Assembly (NCBI RefSeq): GCF_040054535.1
Contig: NC_090784.1
Location: forward strand, 7,530,501-7,594,500
Reading direction: 5' to 3'
Length of the DNA: 64,000 nt
From: Antennarius striatus
Taxonomy: Eukaryota > Chordata > Actinopteri > Lophiiformes > Antennariidae
Shown in pieces: positions 46,023 to 63,750 of this stretch. How positions within the stretch are numbered: position 1 is the stretch's first letter; each line of letters starts with the position of its first letter. A program made the translations under genes and the position numbers. The notes below the pieces were generated by a model. It did no database searches and had not been told where the DNA came from. It saw nothing but the letters and a program-made list of their open reading frames with translations.

Positions 46023-46954
46023 CAGAGACGTGCGGTCAGGGGAGGCAGGTGAGGCATGGCTTCACCTGCCATCATAAAAGAAAAAAATGGAAAAAAGGAA
46101 AAAATAAATTAAATGGTTACATTTATCCAGTGATGTTTATTTTAAAGTTATTTTCCAATTTATCGTCACCAATTTTTGATTATTTTTACTCAAAATCGCT
46201 GAATTTTCACATTTACCACTGAAATATGGAGCAGAGACCTGCGGTGAGGCACCAGCCAGCCGAGCCTCACCACGGATTGCACAATGGCTCGACTAGCTGT
46301 GCTGGCAGCTAAACAATGAGACCGTAATGTTATCTCTCCATATGATGCTATTAAAATGTTCAAACACGTTTGCTCTATGAACTAAATTCTCGTAGTTTAG
46401 CTAATGTATATAATGTACGGTGTTTTTTGTCAACAACTGCATGTGTGTAACGTCTTTCTTGAGTTGAGCGGTCCTGAAATCGCTGGAAGAAGACACGAAG
46501 TGAGTCATGCAGTTCTCCTGCCTCATGGTAGGGGGCGCTGGTGATCCCAGGAATTCGGCCGGGGATTCTTCTTCCTCGGCTGCAAAAGAAGTGACAGCAA
46601 ACTACAATCTATAGTCATTGAGTCAAGTGCCTTCCTATAAAAATGAAGGGTTAAATATCTCAACCCAAAATTTTTTTCAATGCTTTTGTTCAGAAGGAGC
46701 GGTGCATAGACTTCATTTATAAGTAAACATAACATAAAAAACGTGTAGGTAACAACATAAGATTTTTAATCAAATCTGCTTATTTCTGTGTTACAGTTTG
46801 TATGTTTAAATAATTCTGCAATGAGACAAAAAATAACCCACTCACTGTTGATAATTAAATGGTGAATAAGCTACACTATAGGTTAGTGTGTTTATAAATC
46901 TGATTATGATGAGATCAGTGCCTCACCAGCCATGAATCTCACCTCACGTCACTG
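46023..46954. mobile_element. Non-autonomous hAT element with 8-bp target duplication
   Basis: It begins CAGAGACGTGCGGT and ends ACCTCACGTCACTG, imperfect terminal inverted repeats. It is flanked by CTAAGAGG (46015-46022) and CTAAGAGA (46955-46962), an 8-bp duplication with one mismatch, the hallmark of hAT transposition. Sub-terminal GGTGAGGC / GCCTCACC motifs also recur inside (46230-46275). It is 932 bp with no transposase. Confidence 0.8.
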
Positions 46955-48589
46955 CTAAGAGACAATAGTCATTGAAATAATGTAATTATTGTTGGCATTA
47001 GCTCTCTGTCTCTTTTACGTGCCTTTAATTGCTCCTTGAGGGACAAATAATGTTTTCTGAATTTGACTACAAGAAAGAAGCAGTAAAGCAAATGTTTTCC
47101 TTCTGTGTAATACTGTAGTTGTTTACTTGTCTTAAGGTATTTTAAAAGTATATTTACAACAGAATATACTGTATTCAATTCTGTGTATTTAGTAGAAAAA
47201 GATGAAAAGAATTCTTGAAAGTACACATGAAGCAATCAATCTTTTATTCAAATATTAATACAGTATAAAGTTGTGTTCAATAATTATATAGGCCCACTGT
47301 GAAGAAATGACTAAATTATTTTAATCAAAGTTTGCATATGCTGAGAACGAAGGCCAAAGTCGTGTGAAAACAGGATATTTTACAAACCGATTATCATAAA
47401 ATGTTCTTCAACTTGATTGTTGGATCATGAAAAAAGGATTTTTAACTACATTGGTATAAATATAAGAATGCTCCTGTCTTATTGTAGGCACAGGTGATTG
47501 AGAATGAAAAACCAATGAACTGTCACATCAATGGTTGATTTTTAAAAACTTTTATTTGGGACCCTTTCTTTTAATTAGTTTAATGTGTTCCCCATTTATA
47601 TAAAAGTGGAGAAGGTGAGAAAAACACAATAAACTCTTTTGAGTTTTTAACAAATTAAGCATAAATTTACATTAGACTTAATATTTCTAATTCCATAGCA
47701 TTTTTTCCAGACCTAGTCATTGACGTAAGCACTTGACTACTGACACACAGACTAAAGTATGTATGACGGCACTGTATGCACACACACATGCACAGCTCCT
47801 TCTTGAGCAGATAAGAACTGATTATGATCTTTGTGCTTGAGCATTCAGTATCCTGCATCATAATGATGCAGTCATACTATAGATTGGGGTGTAAGCTGTG
47901 TAGAGGGAATGATGGCATGACTCTATTTCGTACTTTAGTTTCAGTTAGTATTTAATTTTTGTAAACTGTGATTCGGTGTAAATTTTGTAGTTTGTAATCC
48001 TGATATTTTCTTCCCTGATTAAGTTTATTAATCTGACACTGAGACTGCGAATCTGTGTCAGTTGTTGACCTGACCCAACTTCAGTCAGTCTCAGAACAAC
48101 AATGAATCTGTACTCGGTCAAGGAAATGGTCCATTTGGGATTGAAGTGACTCAGTTTCACATTTTTTAAATAACCTTCATTGGCTCAAGAATTTGAGACA
48201 GCAATTGTATTAGGGTAGACGTGTGATGCAAACAGTCATGCTCATTAGCAGCCAGCCGTTCTGCCCTCCTGGGACCCGTCTCTCCTTCAGGAGACTCCTG
48301 GACTAGCCAGACCTCAAATGCCTCTTTCTGTGACTTCATTTTCTCTTCACCACTGGTGCCTACCTCAACAATCGAGCCTTTAAACATGGTCTAGTGGCAG
48401 CTCAGATTCCATGTCCTCAATTTCCCCAGGATGCAAATGAATTGTTACTGAGGTGGAAATTGATGTCTTCACAGACGGTGGCTGTCGCCAGAAGTTTACC
48501 GTCACTGATTGGTTTACCATGCACCTCCAGTGTAACAATTAGCTATGGAGAATTTTAACTTTTCACATTCTTCCTCCACTCTAGAGGGC

Positions 48590-48995
48590 TGAACCCATGA
48601 CGCTGATGGCGTCTCTTTGATCATCATTACATCCCGCTTCAAAGCGATGTCTTGTAATTGTCAGCGTTTGTGTGTTTGTCTGTCCGTTCATCCGTCCGTT
48701 AGTTTGTCCACCAAATATCTCCTTAACCGTTGCAGATAGAAAGATGAAAAAAAAAAAGAACATTACTCGGGCGGCAAAGGGGATGAAAATGAGATGATGA
48801 CCTTGACCTTGAGAAAACTAGGTCAAGGTCAAATTTTAACTTTTATACACTCAGGAACTGAATAAGATAGATAGAGGGAGAAGGCCAGTGTGAGTAAGAC
48901 CATAGATCAAAGCTAGTGCTTTGATCTAAGAAAGTAGGTCAGATCACTAGCTTTGATCTTTGACCTATGCAAGTAAGTCAAGGAAAAATTTAGAA
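48590..48995. repeat. Repeat with internal hairpins and AGGTCAAGGTCAA motifs
   Basis: The region includes (GTCC/GTTC)n words, a 'gaccttgacctt...aggtcaaggtca' inverted pair (about 48801-48832) and a near-perfect hairpin TAGATCAAAGC-TAGT-GCTTTGATCTA (about 48905-48931), echoed once more at 48945-48965. It looks like a dispersed noncoding element of unknown family. Confidence 0.5.
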
Positions 48996-49005
48996 TTCAG
49001 GGGTG

Positions 49006-49345
49006 TTGCGGTGGCACGGTGGCGCATTGGGTAGTGCTGTCACTGCACAACAAGGCGGTGCTCCCCCCGTGTCTGCATGGGTTCTCTCCGGGTTCTCCGG
49101 CTTCCTCCCACCTCCAAAATGCGCTTCGCGTTAATTGGCTGGTCCCAAATTGCCCATAGGAGTGAGTGTGTGTGTGCGTGGTTCTCTGTCTTTGTGTGTG
49201 GCTCCGCGGTGCACTGGCACTCCCTACGCCAGCTGGGATAGGCTCCAGCTCCCCGTGACCCGCTGCGGCGGATAAAGTGGAAGAAAATGGATGGATGGAT
49301 GGATGGATGGATGGATGGATGGATGGATGGATGGATGGATGTGTG
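49006..49345 (+). mobile_element. Near full-length tRNA-derived SINE with (ATGG)n tail
   Basis: The head 'gttgcggtggcacggtggcg' is followed by 'gggttctctccgggttctcc', 'ggcttcctcccacctccaaa', 'aattgcccataggagtga' and 'gctgggataggctccagctc', and then a (GGAT)n tail at 49288-49340. This is the most complete copy of the most abundant SINE in the window. Confidence 0.85.
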
Positions 49346-51517
49346 TCACGGGATGTTGCAGTCTCTGACTGCCTTGGTTCTTGTTATTTAGCTTGTAATG
49401 TTGACGTATTGTATGGAACCTGAATGCCATTTCTGGTCCCCAATGGACCTAAAAACAACAACAATGACTAACGTAGCAGTTTGGGGATATCAATTAATCT
49501 GAGCACTGACGGTGTGCTAGTTTAAAGTCTGTATGAGCCGGATGTCTTCCCTGTCATTTCATAAAAACATTTTACTATACTCACATTTCCTTGTTTAGGC
49601 CTGCTTCCCCCCATTACAGACTGCAGTGTTAAGGGAAAAACAGTTTTTGTTAATTTTTTAGTTAAAAGAATAAACATGAAAAATTGTGCTCAGTTACTTC
49701 TTTCCACTGTTGATATTGGCCCTCCCTAACAGCACTCATTATGAGCACACTCCTCTTCTAAAGAGTTGTAATAACATCCCGATTATCACTCTGATAGGTG
49801 GTCCTATTGGACTTTGTACCGTTGGATTGACTTGCTGGACTACACTGTAGAGACACCGATAGGCTGTTGTGGGGTAGGAGGGAGTGGCAGTCTGGCTGTT
49901 GGCCCATAGACGTGATAGGACTCAGAGGAAAGAATCATCAGCAGATGAAAAAGCTGTGTAAGTGGTTCATTTGGTCACATCTTCACTTAAAGGAACATGG
50001 TATAGGACAGGGTCAAGACCGAGACTGATGGATAGAATCTCCTGATGGGCCCACAGACAGTATTCAAGAAGTGAAGACGAGATAGCCAAGCTGTGATCCC
50101 AAGGACACAAATGCAAATTTTGACACAATGTCTCGTACTGAAAAGTAGTTATGAAACACAATCAAACAGAATAAAACAGAATCCCACTTCACATTAAAAA
50201 GTTTCAGCTTAAAAGTAGAGTTCTGTTCTGTTCACTGACATACAGTTAGTATGACATAAGTATTATGATGGTCCTTTCCGATCCAATCACACACCGTCTT
50301 TGATCGGTAGTTTCTGTTTCCCAAATAAAGGGCAGGTCCAGTGTTTTTTTATTGAAAGAACATTGTATCCTTTAAGTTATTTGTAACCCACCTTAATTCA
50401 AATCCTGTATTAATGTGTACTGATGGATTTACGTTCTGCTCGTCAGAACACAGTGAGAGAAGCATTAGGTAGTGCTAAGAAAAAACAATGTTCACAGTGT
50501 TTCCAGAGGGATGAAAAAAACCCCAAAATTTATTTTGACAGGAGGGGTGCCCAGACGTTAAAATGTATAACAGTGGGACAGCAATACACATGCAAAAATC
50601 CAGAACCCTGAAAGTAAGGCAGCCAAAACATTATCCTGTTATTTACACTTGTTTTTCCTATTAGGACATGTCCATAAGTCTACAGTAAAAGCCTCATGTG
50701 TACTATGACTGACTGTCCATGAGAGGGTAATCAGAAACTTTGAGCATCTATTTTTGTGCTCCAGGGGGGAAGCTTTCATTCAGACTTTGATTAAAGCCTT
50801 TAATGTATTTTTATCTCACCACTACTCATTCAAACATATGTGTTTGGAATAAGATGATTAAATGCACGAGATGTAGTTAAAGACTGTCTAATTTGGTTCC
50901 TTTTGCAATCACAGACAAACAGCTTCAAAGTGAAGGAAATGGCTGTTTTAACAGAAGAACTGCTCCAACGGAGGTCTGTTGAGGTACATTGAGGTTATGC
51001 ATTTGAATTGAAGGAATTTGTTTCAGCCTATGTGAACACTGTCAGGGACAGGAAATAAGGAAAAGAAAGTTCAGTTCTTAATAAATAAAAACCTCATGTA
51101 TGTGTTCATCACTTTTTATAAACATTATTTTTTGGGGCATTTCATCTTTAAAGGACAGAACAACAGACAATGTGTGACACGATGTGGGAGAGAGTGAGTG
51201 GTAGACATGTGGATGTCAGCCAGACCTGGGCCCACAGCCATTATGTGAAGACCACAGCTTCTGTACATGGGTTTCACTTTCACCACTGCCCTGGTTTTGT
51301 TCATTACTTGAGTGTTACAATTTCTTTAAAATCAAAACTTATGCAAAACAGCTATATTTACTCATTTCATTGCATATAAAATACTTTTACATTTTTCTTT
51401 CCTATTGACAACCACAAACAACAGGAAATCTTATTTCTCAGTAGCTACTTCTGCTTTCCTGATTTTAGTTTTAAAAAAAAGAAGAAGAACTTATTTAATA
51501 ATAAAATGCCCTCAGCA

Positions 51518-51695
51518 TTGGGTTCTCTCTGGGTCCTCTGGTTTCCTCCCACCTCCAAAAACATGCAGTTTAGGTGAACTGATCAGTTCCAAATTTTCTG
51601 TAGGTGTGAGTGTAAGTAAGTGTGTTTTTCCTTCATGTGGCCTCCCACCTGGGGTGTACCCACCTGTAGCAGGCTGGGATAGTCTCCAGTGACAC
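51518..51695 (+). mobile_element. Truncated tRNA-derived SINE
   Basis: It carries the middle and 3' parts of the family seen at 49006-49345 ('gtttcctcccacctccaaaa', 'acctggggtgtacccacctg', 'gctgggatagtctccagt'), and lacks the tRNA head. Confidence 0.7.
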
Positions 51696-52262
51696 CTGAG
51701 AATCCAGATAGCTACGGTCATCTCATCGTCAACAAAATAGACGGAGGATATGCTCTAATAATCTGTTTTTACAATAGAACTTTTCTTCATGCAGGACTTC
51801 ACCAGTGTGATATTGTGGCAATTTTTTTTACTAAGAACACTTCCCTCCACAACCATTTCTTTTCAATATTCACAATCCATGTGCTCGAGATGAGTGCAAC
51901 TCTTGCAAACTGTAAGAGGAGGAAAGGATGGATAGATAAAAACAGCTTCCTGCATCTCTTATTCCCCTGGGACACGTCCTGTCCTGCTTTCATCTGGTAG
52001 CCTGGAGGGGGGGGGGGGGGTAGAGAGAAATAATAGCCAAGAAAAAGAAAAACAAACATGGGATAGGTATGGACGAATGCGGTTTGACGGAGTCATGTAA
52101 GACGTGAGAGCGGGACGATGTCCATCCCTCAACATCCTACATTTGTCTTCTTTAATGACTCACAGTAACTCTGGGGTGGCTAAAACAGGGATGAGAGTGA
52201 TACTCTCGCTCTGTCTTTCCCTCCACCCCTTTCTCATTTCCTCTCATCACAAATGAGCCTCT

Positions 52263-52269
52263 ATATAAC
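52263..52269 (+). promoter_or_regulatory. Possible TATA box of the NCAM-like gene
   Basis: CTATATAACCCC lies about 220 nt upstream of the first ATG. No intron is needed between the predicted start (about 52290-52300) and the coding start, but none can be excluded. Confidence 0.35.
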
Positions 52270-52482
52270 CCCTGACACAGACACTTATCTTAACAAAGTT
52301 ATGTGACTTAGAGTCATAAATATTGGACATTTTGTTGTTTGCAGCTTATTGTCATTTAATCTTGAAAACTTATTTTGACATTCTGCTCAGCGTTGTATGA
52401 GGACTAGAAAGCCATAACACTGAAAATAAAGCCTATAGAAGTTTGATTTAAGTGATATAGGACCGACAGCAGCTTGGTGAAC

Positions 52483-57946
<5,464 letters not shown>

Positions 57947-58621
57947 TTCCAGAAAAAATGGCGAAAGAAGACACAACAAAGTTGGCATGTGAATCAACAC
58001 GTGATTAGTGTATAGAGAAGAAAAGAATATTAAATTCATCAGTTGCTTCCTCATACCAGGCAGTGATCTATGCAAGGGATACTACTGCCATGGGAATTGC
58101 ATAGGAAAACACTGAAGTCACCAATGTTTGCTCAAACTGGGCTGGTTCAGATGTTTTGTGCTGCTGAAGCACATGTTGAGCCTCTCCTATTCTCTCCTCA
58201 GTGTGAACATTACCCAGCTTCTATTTGACACGGGGGCTGCAGAGGCCACTGGCTGGTCATGATGTCATATTGTCTTCTTTTCGTTGCTCTGTCTGCCCTC
58301 AGTTTGATTAATTCACCTTATCAGTGACTTTTGTCCTTCTAGCAGGAAATCTTGACATCTGCGTTTCACAGGGTAAAATAATTGTTCTATATGCTTGTTA
58401 TATTTCACAACAAATGTTTACTGCATTTTGATTCCTGTACACAGAAGATCTTATTTTATCTTCACACTTTTTGAATTCATATTTAAAATCATGTGTAATG
58501 CAGAGACTTTTACAATGATTTTTCCTCTGCTAATCGTCATTTCATGTAGGGTTTTATTTGTATTATCTTTTTTAATATTGCATTGCGGCTGCTCTTGTGT
58601 GTGTTACATAGTGTTAAAAAT

Positions 58622-58627
58622 TTGTGT

Positions 58628-58687
<60 letters not shown>
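58622..58687 (+). repeat. (TG)n microsatellite in the 3' flank of the NCAM-like gene
   Basis: A long TG run with one early TATG interruption. Confidence 0.9.
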
Positions 58688-58688
<1 letters not shown>

Positions 58689-59033
58689 TGTGGTTTAAAT
58701 AGAACTACATCCTGAAACCAGCCAGTATTTTGAACCATTTAGAGGGAATTTTCACTTAAATGAAAATTAATAATTTCCCTACAGTAATAACTAGGCACTG
58801 ATATTTATTGTTTTTAAACAATGTGTGTGATATTCATCTTGAGAGGCTTTCAAATCGAGGCTATAAAAGATTTCCCTTTTTTTGTGTTAAAAAGGTTTTA
58901 TATGATCTGCAACTTACACTGACCACATAGACCTGCTATTACCATCCTCCTTCAATAGGTGTAAGACATGTATAAAGTAACAAAACTGACCAATGGTCAG
59001 TGTTGTAGTGCTTGCAATTTACCTGATCATATT

Positions 59034-59039
59034 AATAAA
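59034..59039 (+). terminator. Candidate poly(A) signal of the NCAM-like gene
   Basis: AATAAA about 1.09 kb after the stop. It would give a long 3' UTR that includes the TG repeat. Other A-rich variants exist closer to the stop, so the choice is uncertain. Confidence 0.3.
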
Positions 59040-59239
59040 TTTTATTAATACTGTTGTACCATTGAACATGATTGTACGTAATGCTGTTGTTATACTTTTT
59101 TGTTTTATAAATACATGGACCATACATCCGCATTACGTGTTCCATCCTCATAACTGTTCATTCAAGCTTGTAGCTTGTAGATGATGACCATAATCGTCTC
59201 ATCTAGAGTCACACATCTACTTTGTGGGTTACAAATGTT

Positions 59240-59320
59240 ACTGGAGCCCATCCCAGCTGGCTACGGGCAAGAGGTGGGGTACACCCTGGACACATCGCCA
59301 GCATATCACAGAGCCACACA
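59240..59320 (-). mobile_element. SINE 3'-end fragment (reverse orientation)
   Basis: 'ctggagcccatcccagctgg' followed by 'ggtggggtacaccctggaca' is the reverse complement of the teleost SINE 3' region ('tgtccagggtgtacc...ctgggat.ggctccag'). Confidence 0.65.
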
Positions 59321-59409
59321 ATACAGTAGATGCATTATTTGCCTTGAGGATGTTGACGGAGCAGTGCAGAAAAGGTCAGAAGGAGCTTCATTGTGTCTTT
59401 GTAGCTATA

Positions 59410-59830
59410 GAGAAAATCTATGAAAAGGTACCCAGAGAGATACTGTATTAAAGCATGAGGAAGTGTGGAGTGGCAGAGAAGTATAATAGAATAATACAGG
59501 ATATGCACGAGGGCAACAGAACAGCGGTGAGGTGTAATACAGGTGTCACAGAGGGGTTCAAGGTGGAGGTGGGACTGATCAGAGATCAGCTCTGAGCCCC
59601 TTCCTGTTTGCAGTGGTGATGGACAGGCTGACAGATGAAGTTAGACTGGAATCAACCCCAAAACCATGATGTTTTCAGATGACACTGTGATCTGCAGTGA
59701 AAAACCAGGGAGCAGGTGGAGGAACATTTAGAAAGGTGACAGCATGCCTTGGAGAAGGGAGGATTGATAACAGAATATTTGTGTGGAAATGTAAAGAGTG
59801 GAGACAGTTTTCATTAGACAGATGAGGGGA
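59410..59830 (+). pseudogene. Broken LINE reverse transcriptase fragment
   Basis: It reads VPREILY, then MRKCGVAEKYNRIIQDMHEG and NRTAVRCNTGVTEGFKVEVG, then after frame changes a 'MMFSDDTVICS'-like stretch equivalent to the catalytic F.DD box, and a REQVEEHLER-like block. This is the palm region of a non-LTR retrotransposon. Stops and frame shifts abolish coding. Confidence 0.7.
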
Positions 59831-60560
59831 AGACTGAAAAATGGGTGGAAATTAACTGCTGGAATATAACTAGGTTGGAAGTATACACAGACAAAACAAC
59901 ACAATATGACACAGATGTAGACAAGACAGTCTTAAAGAGTTACCAAATCTATTCACGCTATGTTTAGTGAATTGTTTACAATCATCAGTCATACATAATA
60001 ACCAGTAACTCCATTCAGAAAGAGCATCTATCTGTCTGTCTTGTGCCTGTCTCTACCTACATACCTGCCTGCCAGTCTGTTATGATTTAATTCAATTTAA
60101 TTTAATCTATGTATGTTGTTGATGATCAAAATCCAGAATTGAAACTGAATATGTGCTCATTCATTGAGGTTACACATTAGTGAAGTAGATCCGTTCTTTA
60201 ACTAACTATCGTTGACCCCTTAGGGCAGGGGTGTTATTTTCAGCGAGCTGTCCTCAAAGGATCGGATGTAAGTTAAAAATGTAACTAAATGTAAGTCAAT
60301 GTAATGTAAAATAAATGTAACTACTGAGTAATGTCAAATAATAGAATTATTCAAGTAACAAACATTACAGTTACACAGAAAAAAAAAATTGTTTGTTGCT
60401 CTGTTATAACATAAATCCTTTTAATTTGTCATGTTATTAAACCCACAGAACTCCATCAATTAAGGATCAAACTATCCAAGTGAATAAAGAAAGATAACAT
60501 CAAACGCAAGTTAGGACGTTAACTTTGTTCAAAACTTTTTTTGTCAGAATTAAAATGGGT
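59831..60560. other. Intergenic, upstream of mroh1
   Basis: AT-rich sequence with (CTGT)n-like words at 60028-60060. No gene or element recognised. Confidence 0.45.
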
Positions 60561-60568
60561 TTAATTAC

Positions 60569-60811
60569 TGCATTGTGGGAAATGTAGTTTCTGGTCAACC
60601 CGACAGCAGCTGAGGAGCAACTCTGCGGGTCACGTGCTGTCAGTGGGTTGTAGCCGCGCCCCTTGCCTGACTAGAAGCACATGACCGAGGGTGTTTACAC
60701 CTGCAGTGACGAGCAGCGCTAACACACAGTATGCTACCGACAGGGAAGTGTTTTATTTAAGCCAAGAAAACACGCAGCGTTGTCGTTACTATTTACCCGG
60801 ACTGAAAACCG
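60569..60811 (+). promoter_or_regulatory. mroh1: mroh1 promoter and untranslated first exon
   Basis: CATTGTGGGAAATGTAGTTT (60571-60590) is the reverse complement of the ACTACA..TCCCA..ATG motif bound by ZNF143/STAF. CACGTG lies at 60631-60636, followed by a CpG-richer stretch (GCCGCGCCCC). An untranslated first exon probably ends at 60811 (AAACCG then GTAAGTAAC). The second exon starts at about 61375 after TTCTTTAG. The layout resembles a TATA-less housekeeping promoter. Confidence 0.6.
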
Positions 60812-61449
60812 GTAAGTAACGTTCTTACCGCGGCTGCATTTGTTTCTGTCAGGCTGTGATGTGAGAACGCGGCGGCTCTTCCGTAGCAGCAGCTGCTAGG
60901 TTAGCATGCTAACGTAGTTTTATATCTGCTCAAGCATCACCCTCCATCCAGGTTAAAACTACACGGACAGAGAGTCACTGGTTGGTAAATGCTCAGAGGT
61001 AAAGCTTTGACTCAGTTAACCTTCCGTGCTGTGACTGTTTCAATGCTACCTTTAGATGGCTTTGTAATTTTAAAAGTTATTGCACAAGTCGGTCGACGTG
61101 GTGTGGGTGTTATTCAGTGCAGTGAAGCTGTCACTGTCAGCTGGAAACCATCATGTTGGTATCGTCGTTTTCACGCATTGGCTCTTGTGTCAGTTTTGTG
61201 AATGAATGCAGAAATATGAAAGACTGTCTTCTTGTTAATTTTGGCTGATGTATGCAGGCGCGATTTGTGTCTTCCAAGTGTTTTGACTGTGGATGAGATC
61301 ATGACAGTTTGCACAATCCTGAAACACAGTTGGCATTTATTTATTTTTATGTATTTATATTGACTATTCTTTAGCCCCAGGTATCTGTACGCTAGGAGGG
61401 AAGCTCCATTCTGATCCCCAGTCTGCAGGACACCATCCCTCTACCCACC

Positions 61450-63750
61450 ATGGAGGAGACAGATGTGGAGCGTGAGCCTCTTCTCATGTTTTTCAGCCTT
61501 TGCTCTGTTTTAAATGTCCATGTTTTAAAAACATTTTATTATCTAAATAAAGACAGTTGAAATTGTGATGCTTAGAATCTCTTTGTACACACAGAACCAT
61601 GATAAATTTCTCCTGATGCAGTTACTGTATGTAAACAAAGTTACTTTCCAACCAATTCCAAGTTACAGTTTCTTTCATTTGTGCATAAAACTCATCTCTT
61701 TCCAGTGATACAGTAGTCTCAAAGCTAGCAGTGTTTGTTCAGTCTCTGCCAGAGTAGGCATGTAAGGCTACGTATCCATATGTCTGTTCATAGCAGGGAG
61801 TAGTCTATCCACATGTCTGCTGGACATTATTCAATGAAAGTTCACAAATGGCCTGAATGCGTAATTCTCATAAATATTTAAGCATTTAATTATACATTTA
61901 TAATACTTAAGTTTATTTCTTGCTGGCTTGCTAACATGCAGAATTTCCCCCCTTTATGTGGGTAACTATGTTCTCCAGGACATATTTCTTGTTGTCTTGT
62001 TATTTGTGTTTTGTCTCATTCTCGCTGCCTATACTTTTAACCCTCCTCAATCTCTGCTCGGCTGTGATTCCCCTTTCAGAGGTAACCCTGGCGCTCCTAG
62101 ATGCTGCTACTGATAAAGATTTGGAAGTCCAGGAGCAGGTCAGAAAGTCAATACTAACCCTGGGAAAACAACAGCCTGACAAAGTGTTAGCCATGTGTCA
62201 GGACTACCTTCTGAAAAATGCAAAGGTAAATTACACACATCCATTTTATAAATCAGCTCTCTAAGTGCCAGCATGAAGTTTACTTAACAAATCATACCAA
62301 GGTAAACTTGATGCTGAAGGGATAGGTCTCATTCCTTTATCTGATTAGGAGAAAATGTCCTTTAAAACTGTTAAACATTAAGCCAGAGTGCAGTGATCAT
62401 TAAAAAGCAGATACAGTATGCATGATGGAAATGTCTGTGATTGTATTAGACATCCGTCTTATCTCCTGTAACCCTTCTAATAGTAGTCTGCAACTTATGC
62501 AAAGCTGTTTAAATCAATCCAAGTCAAGGCGTTTCGCCTCTCATCCAAGAGGCTTCTTCAGTTCTTCACCAAATGTCTTCAAGAAACTTTCTAAAGTCCA
62601 GCGGATTGGTTTAAACAGCTTTGGATAACCATGACCTGGATAACTGAGAACCTACACAGACATAGACTGCAACTACAGTATTTGTCAGACCCATTCACAC
62701 TATAGAGGCCCTTCAGGAATTTGAAATTTGAGGAACATGAATTGGCAATGAGTAAACCAGTAATAAATTTATTAATTACTCAATTATGAATTTGCCTACT
62801 AATGTGAGCAAATGGGGAATCAATGCAATTTCTCCGAAATGTAGAATGTATAATTAGTAAAATTACTATAATTGTTAGCTATCAACAATTATAGTAATTA
62901 CAGTAATTGATTAGCAACAAATATTCCCATTTATTTTATTCCCCCTGTAAACATTTTGCTGAATTACTTTTAAATGTAATTTCATTGTATTGAGAGATGA
63001 ATTGAAACATGTTTATATTACAGTATTGTTGAAGTATTTACTTGAAATACTTTAATCTCTGCTGCTTTTTTACAGCAGGAGCTTATACAGTAAAACCAGT
63101 GTACTTACAAACAACCATTAGTGTTTAAATGGGAAAATTGATTTGAACAAAGTTCATGACATGTCATTTTTCATCCTTTGCGCACTTTCATTTTGTCCTG
63201 AGACATTTCTTTGAATCAGCTTGAGTCTTGATGGTGATTATTAGATGATGACATCATTGCACTGAGGAATTGTCTTGATATACACCAGATGTATCTTTTA
63301 CTATTTTGCATCTTCTCATTCTCTTGTTCTTCCTCTCTTCCTTTTCCTCTTCTAAGTTGATGGTGACCCATAGAGTTGTGATTCTTCAGACTATTGAGCT
63401 GATTATTGAATGCAGGATAGAGAAAGTCAGTTATCCCAGGATTAAGAGCATCATCTCCTTGGCTTCAGATGAGATGACACGATCAAAGGTAAAATATTAG
63501 CTGTTAATCTTCCATTCTATTCTTCCAGAAGGCAAATTAGAAATGATCCTCATTTTTTTTAAAATCCCCTCTTCCTGGTTTACTCAGGAGGTCATCCCTG
63601 ATTGGCAGCAGGCAGCCAGTAACATATTGGTTGCCGTTGGTAACAAGCACATCAATGAAATAATGGAAGAGATACTGAGCAAGTTTCAGCCAGGACTCCT
63701 GCCTCACTTCTTCATTGTCCAGACACTGGCCAATCTGTCAAACGCCAATG
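61450..63750 (+). CDS. mroh1: Maestro heat-like repeat family member 1, 5' part (runs off the window)
   Basis: MROH1 is a long HEAT-repeat protein; the mammalian protein is over 1,600 aa and has been linked to lysosome dynamics. Only the first four coding exons are visible: 61450-61471 (MEETDVE), 62080-62225, 63357-63488 and 63588-63750, 154 codons in continuous phase. Recognisable stretches are LLDAATDKDLEVQEQV, DEMTRSKEVIPDWQQAAS and NILVAVGNKHINEIMEE followed by LLPHFFIVQTLANLS, which align with the N-terminus of MROH1. The donor at 63751 (GTAGGA) leads into an intron that is still open at 64000. The gene continues to the right. Confidence 0.9.
62505..62665 (+). repeat. Dispersed repeat, copy 2 (shared with 7785-7925), mroh1 intron
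   Basis: The blocks 'cgcctctcatccaagaggct', 'gtcttcaagaaactttct', 'aaagtccagcggattggttt' and 'aaccatgacctggataact' occur in the same order as in the copy at 7785-7925. The two flanking 'gctgttta.atcaatccaa' / 'ggattggtttaaacagc' blocks are inverted relative to each other, so the element is palindromic overall. Confidence 0.65.

Larger units (their letters stand above)
36811..52262. other. Gene-poor interval, sulfotransferase to NCAM-like gene
   Basis: I find no intact gene here. Identified contents are given separately: SINEs, a hAT transposase relic, a hAT MITE, hexanucleotide and dinucleotide repeats and a hairpin-containing repeat. The long stretches 36840-38740, 41300-43480, 44020-46010, 46970-48590 and 49350-51510 are AT-rich with only short frames and no motif I recognise. 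A minus-strand frame at 48166-48387 is moderately GC-rich but matches nothing I know. Confidence 0.45.
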
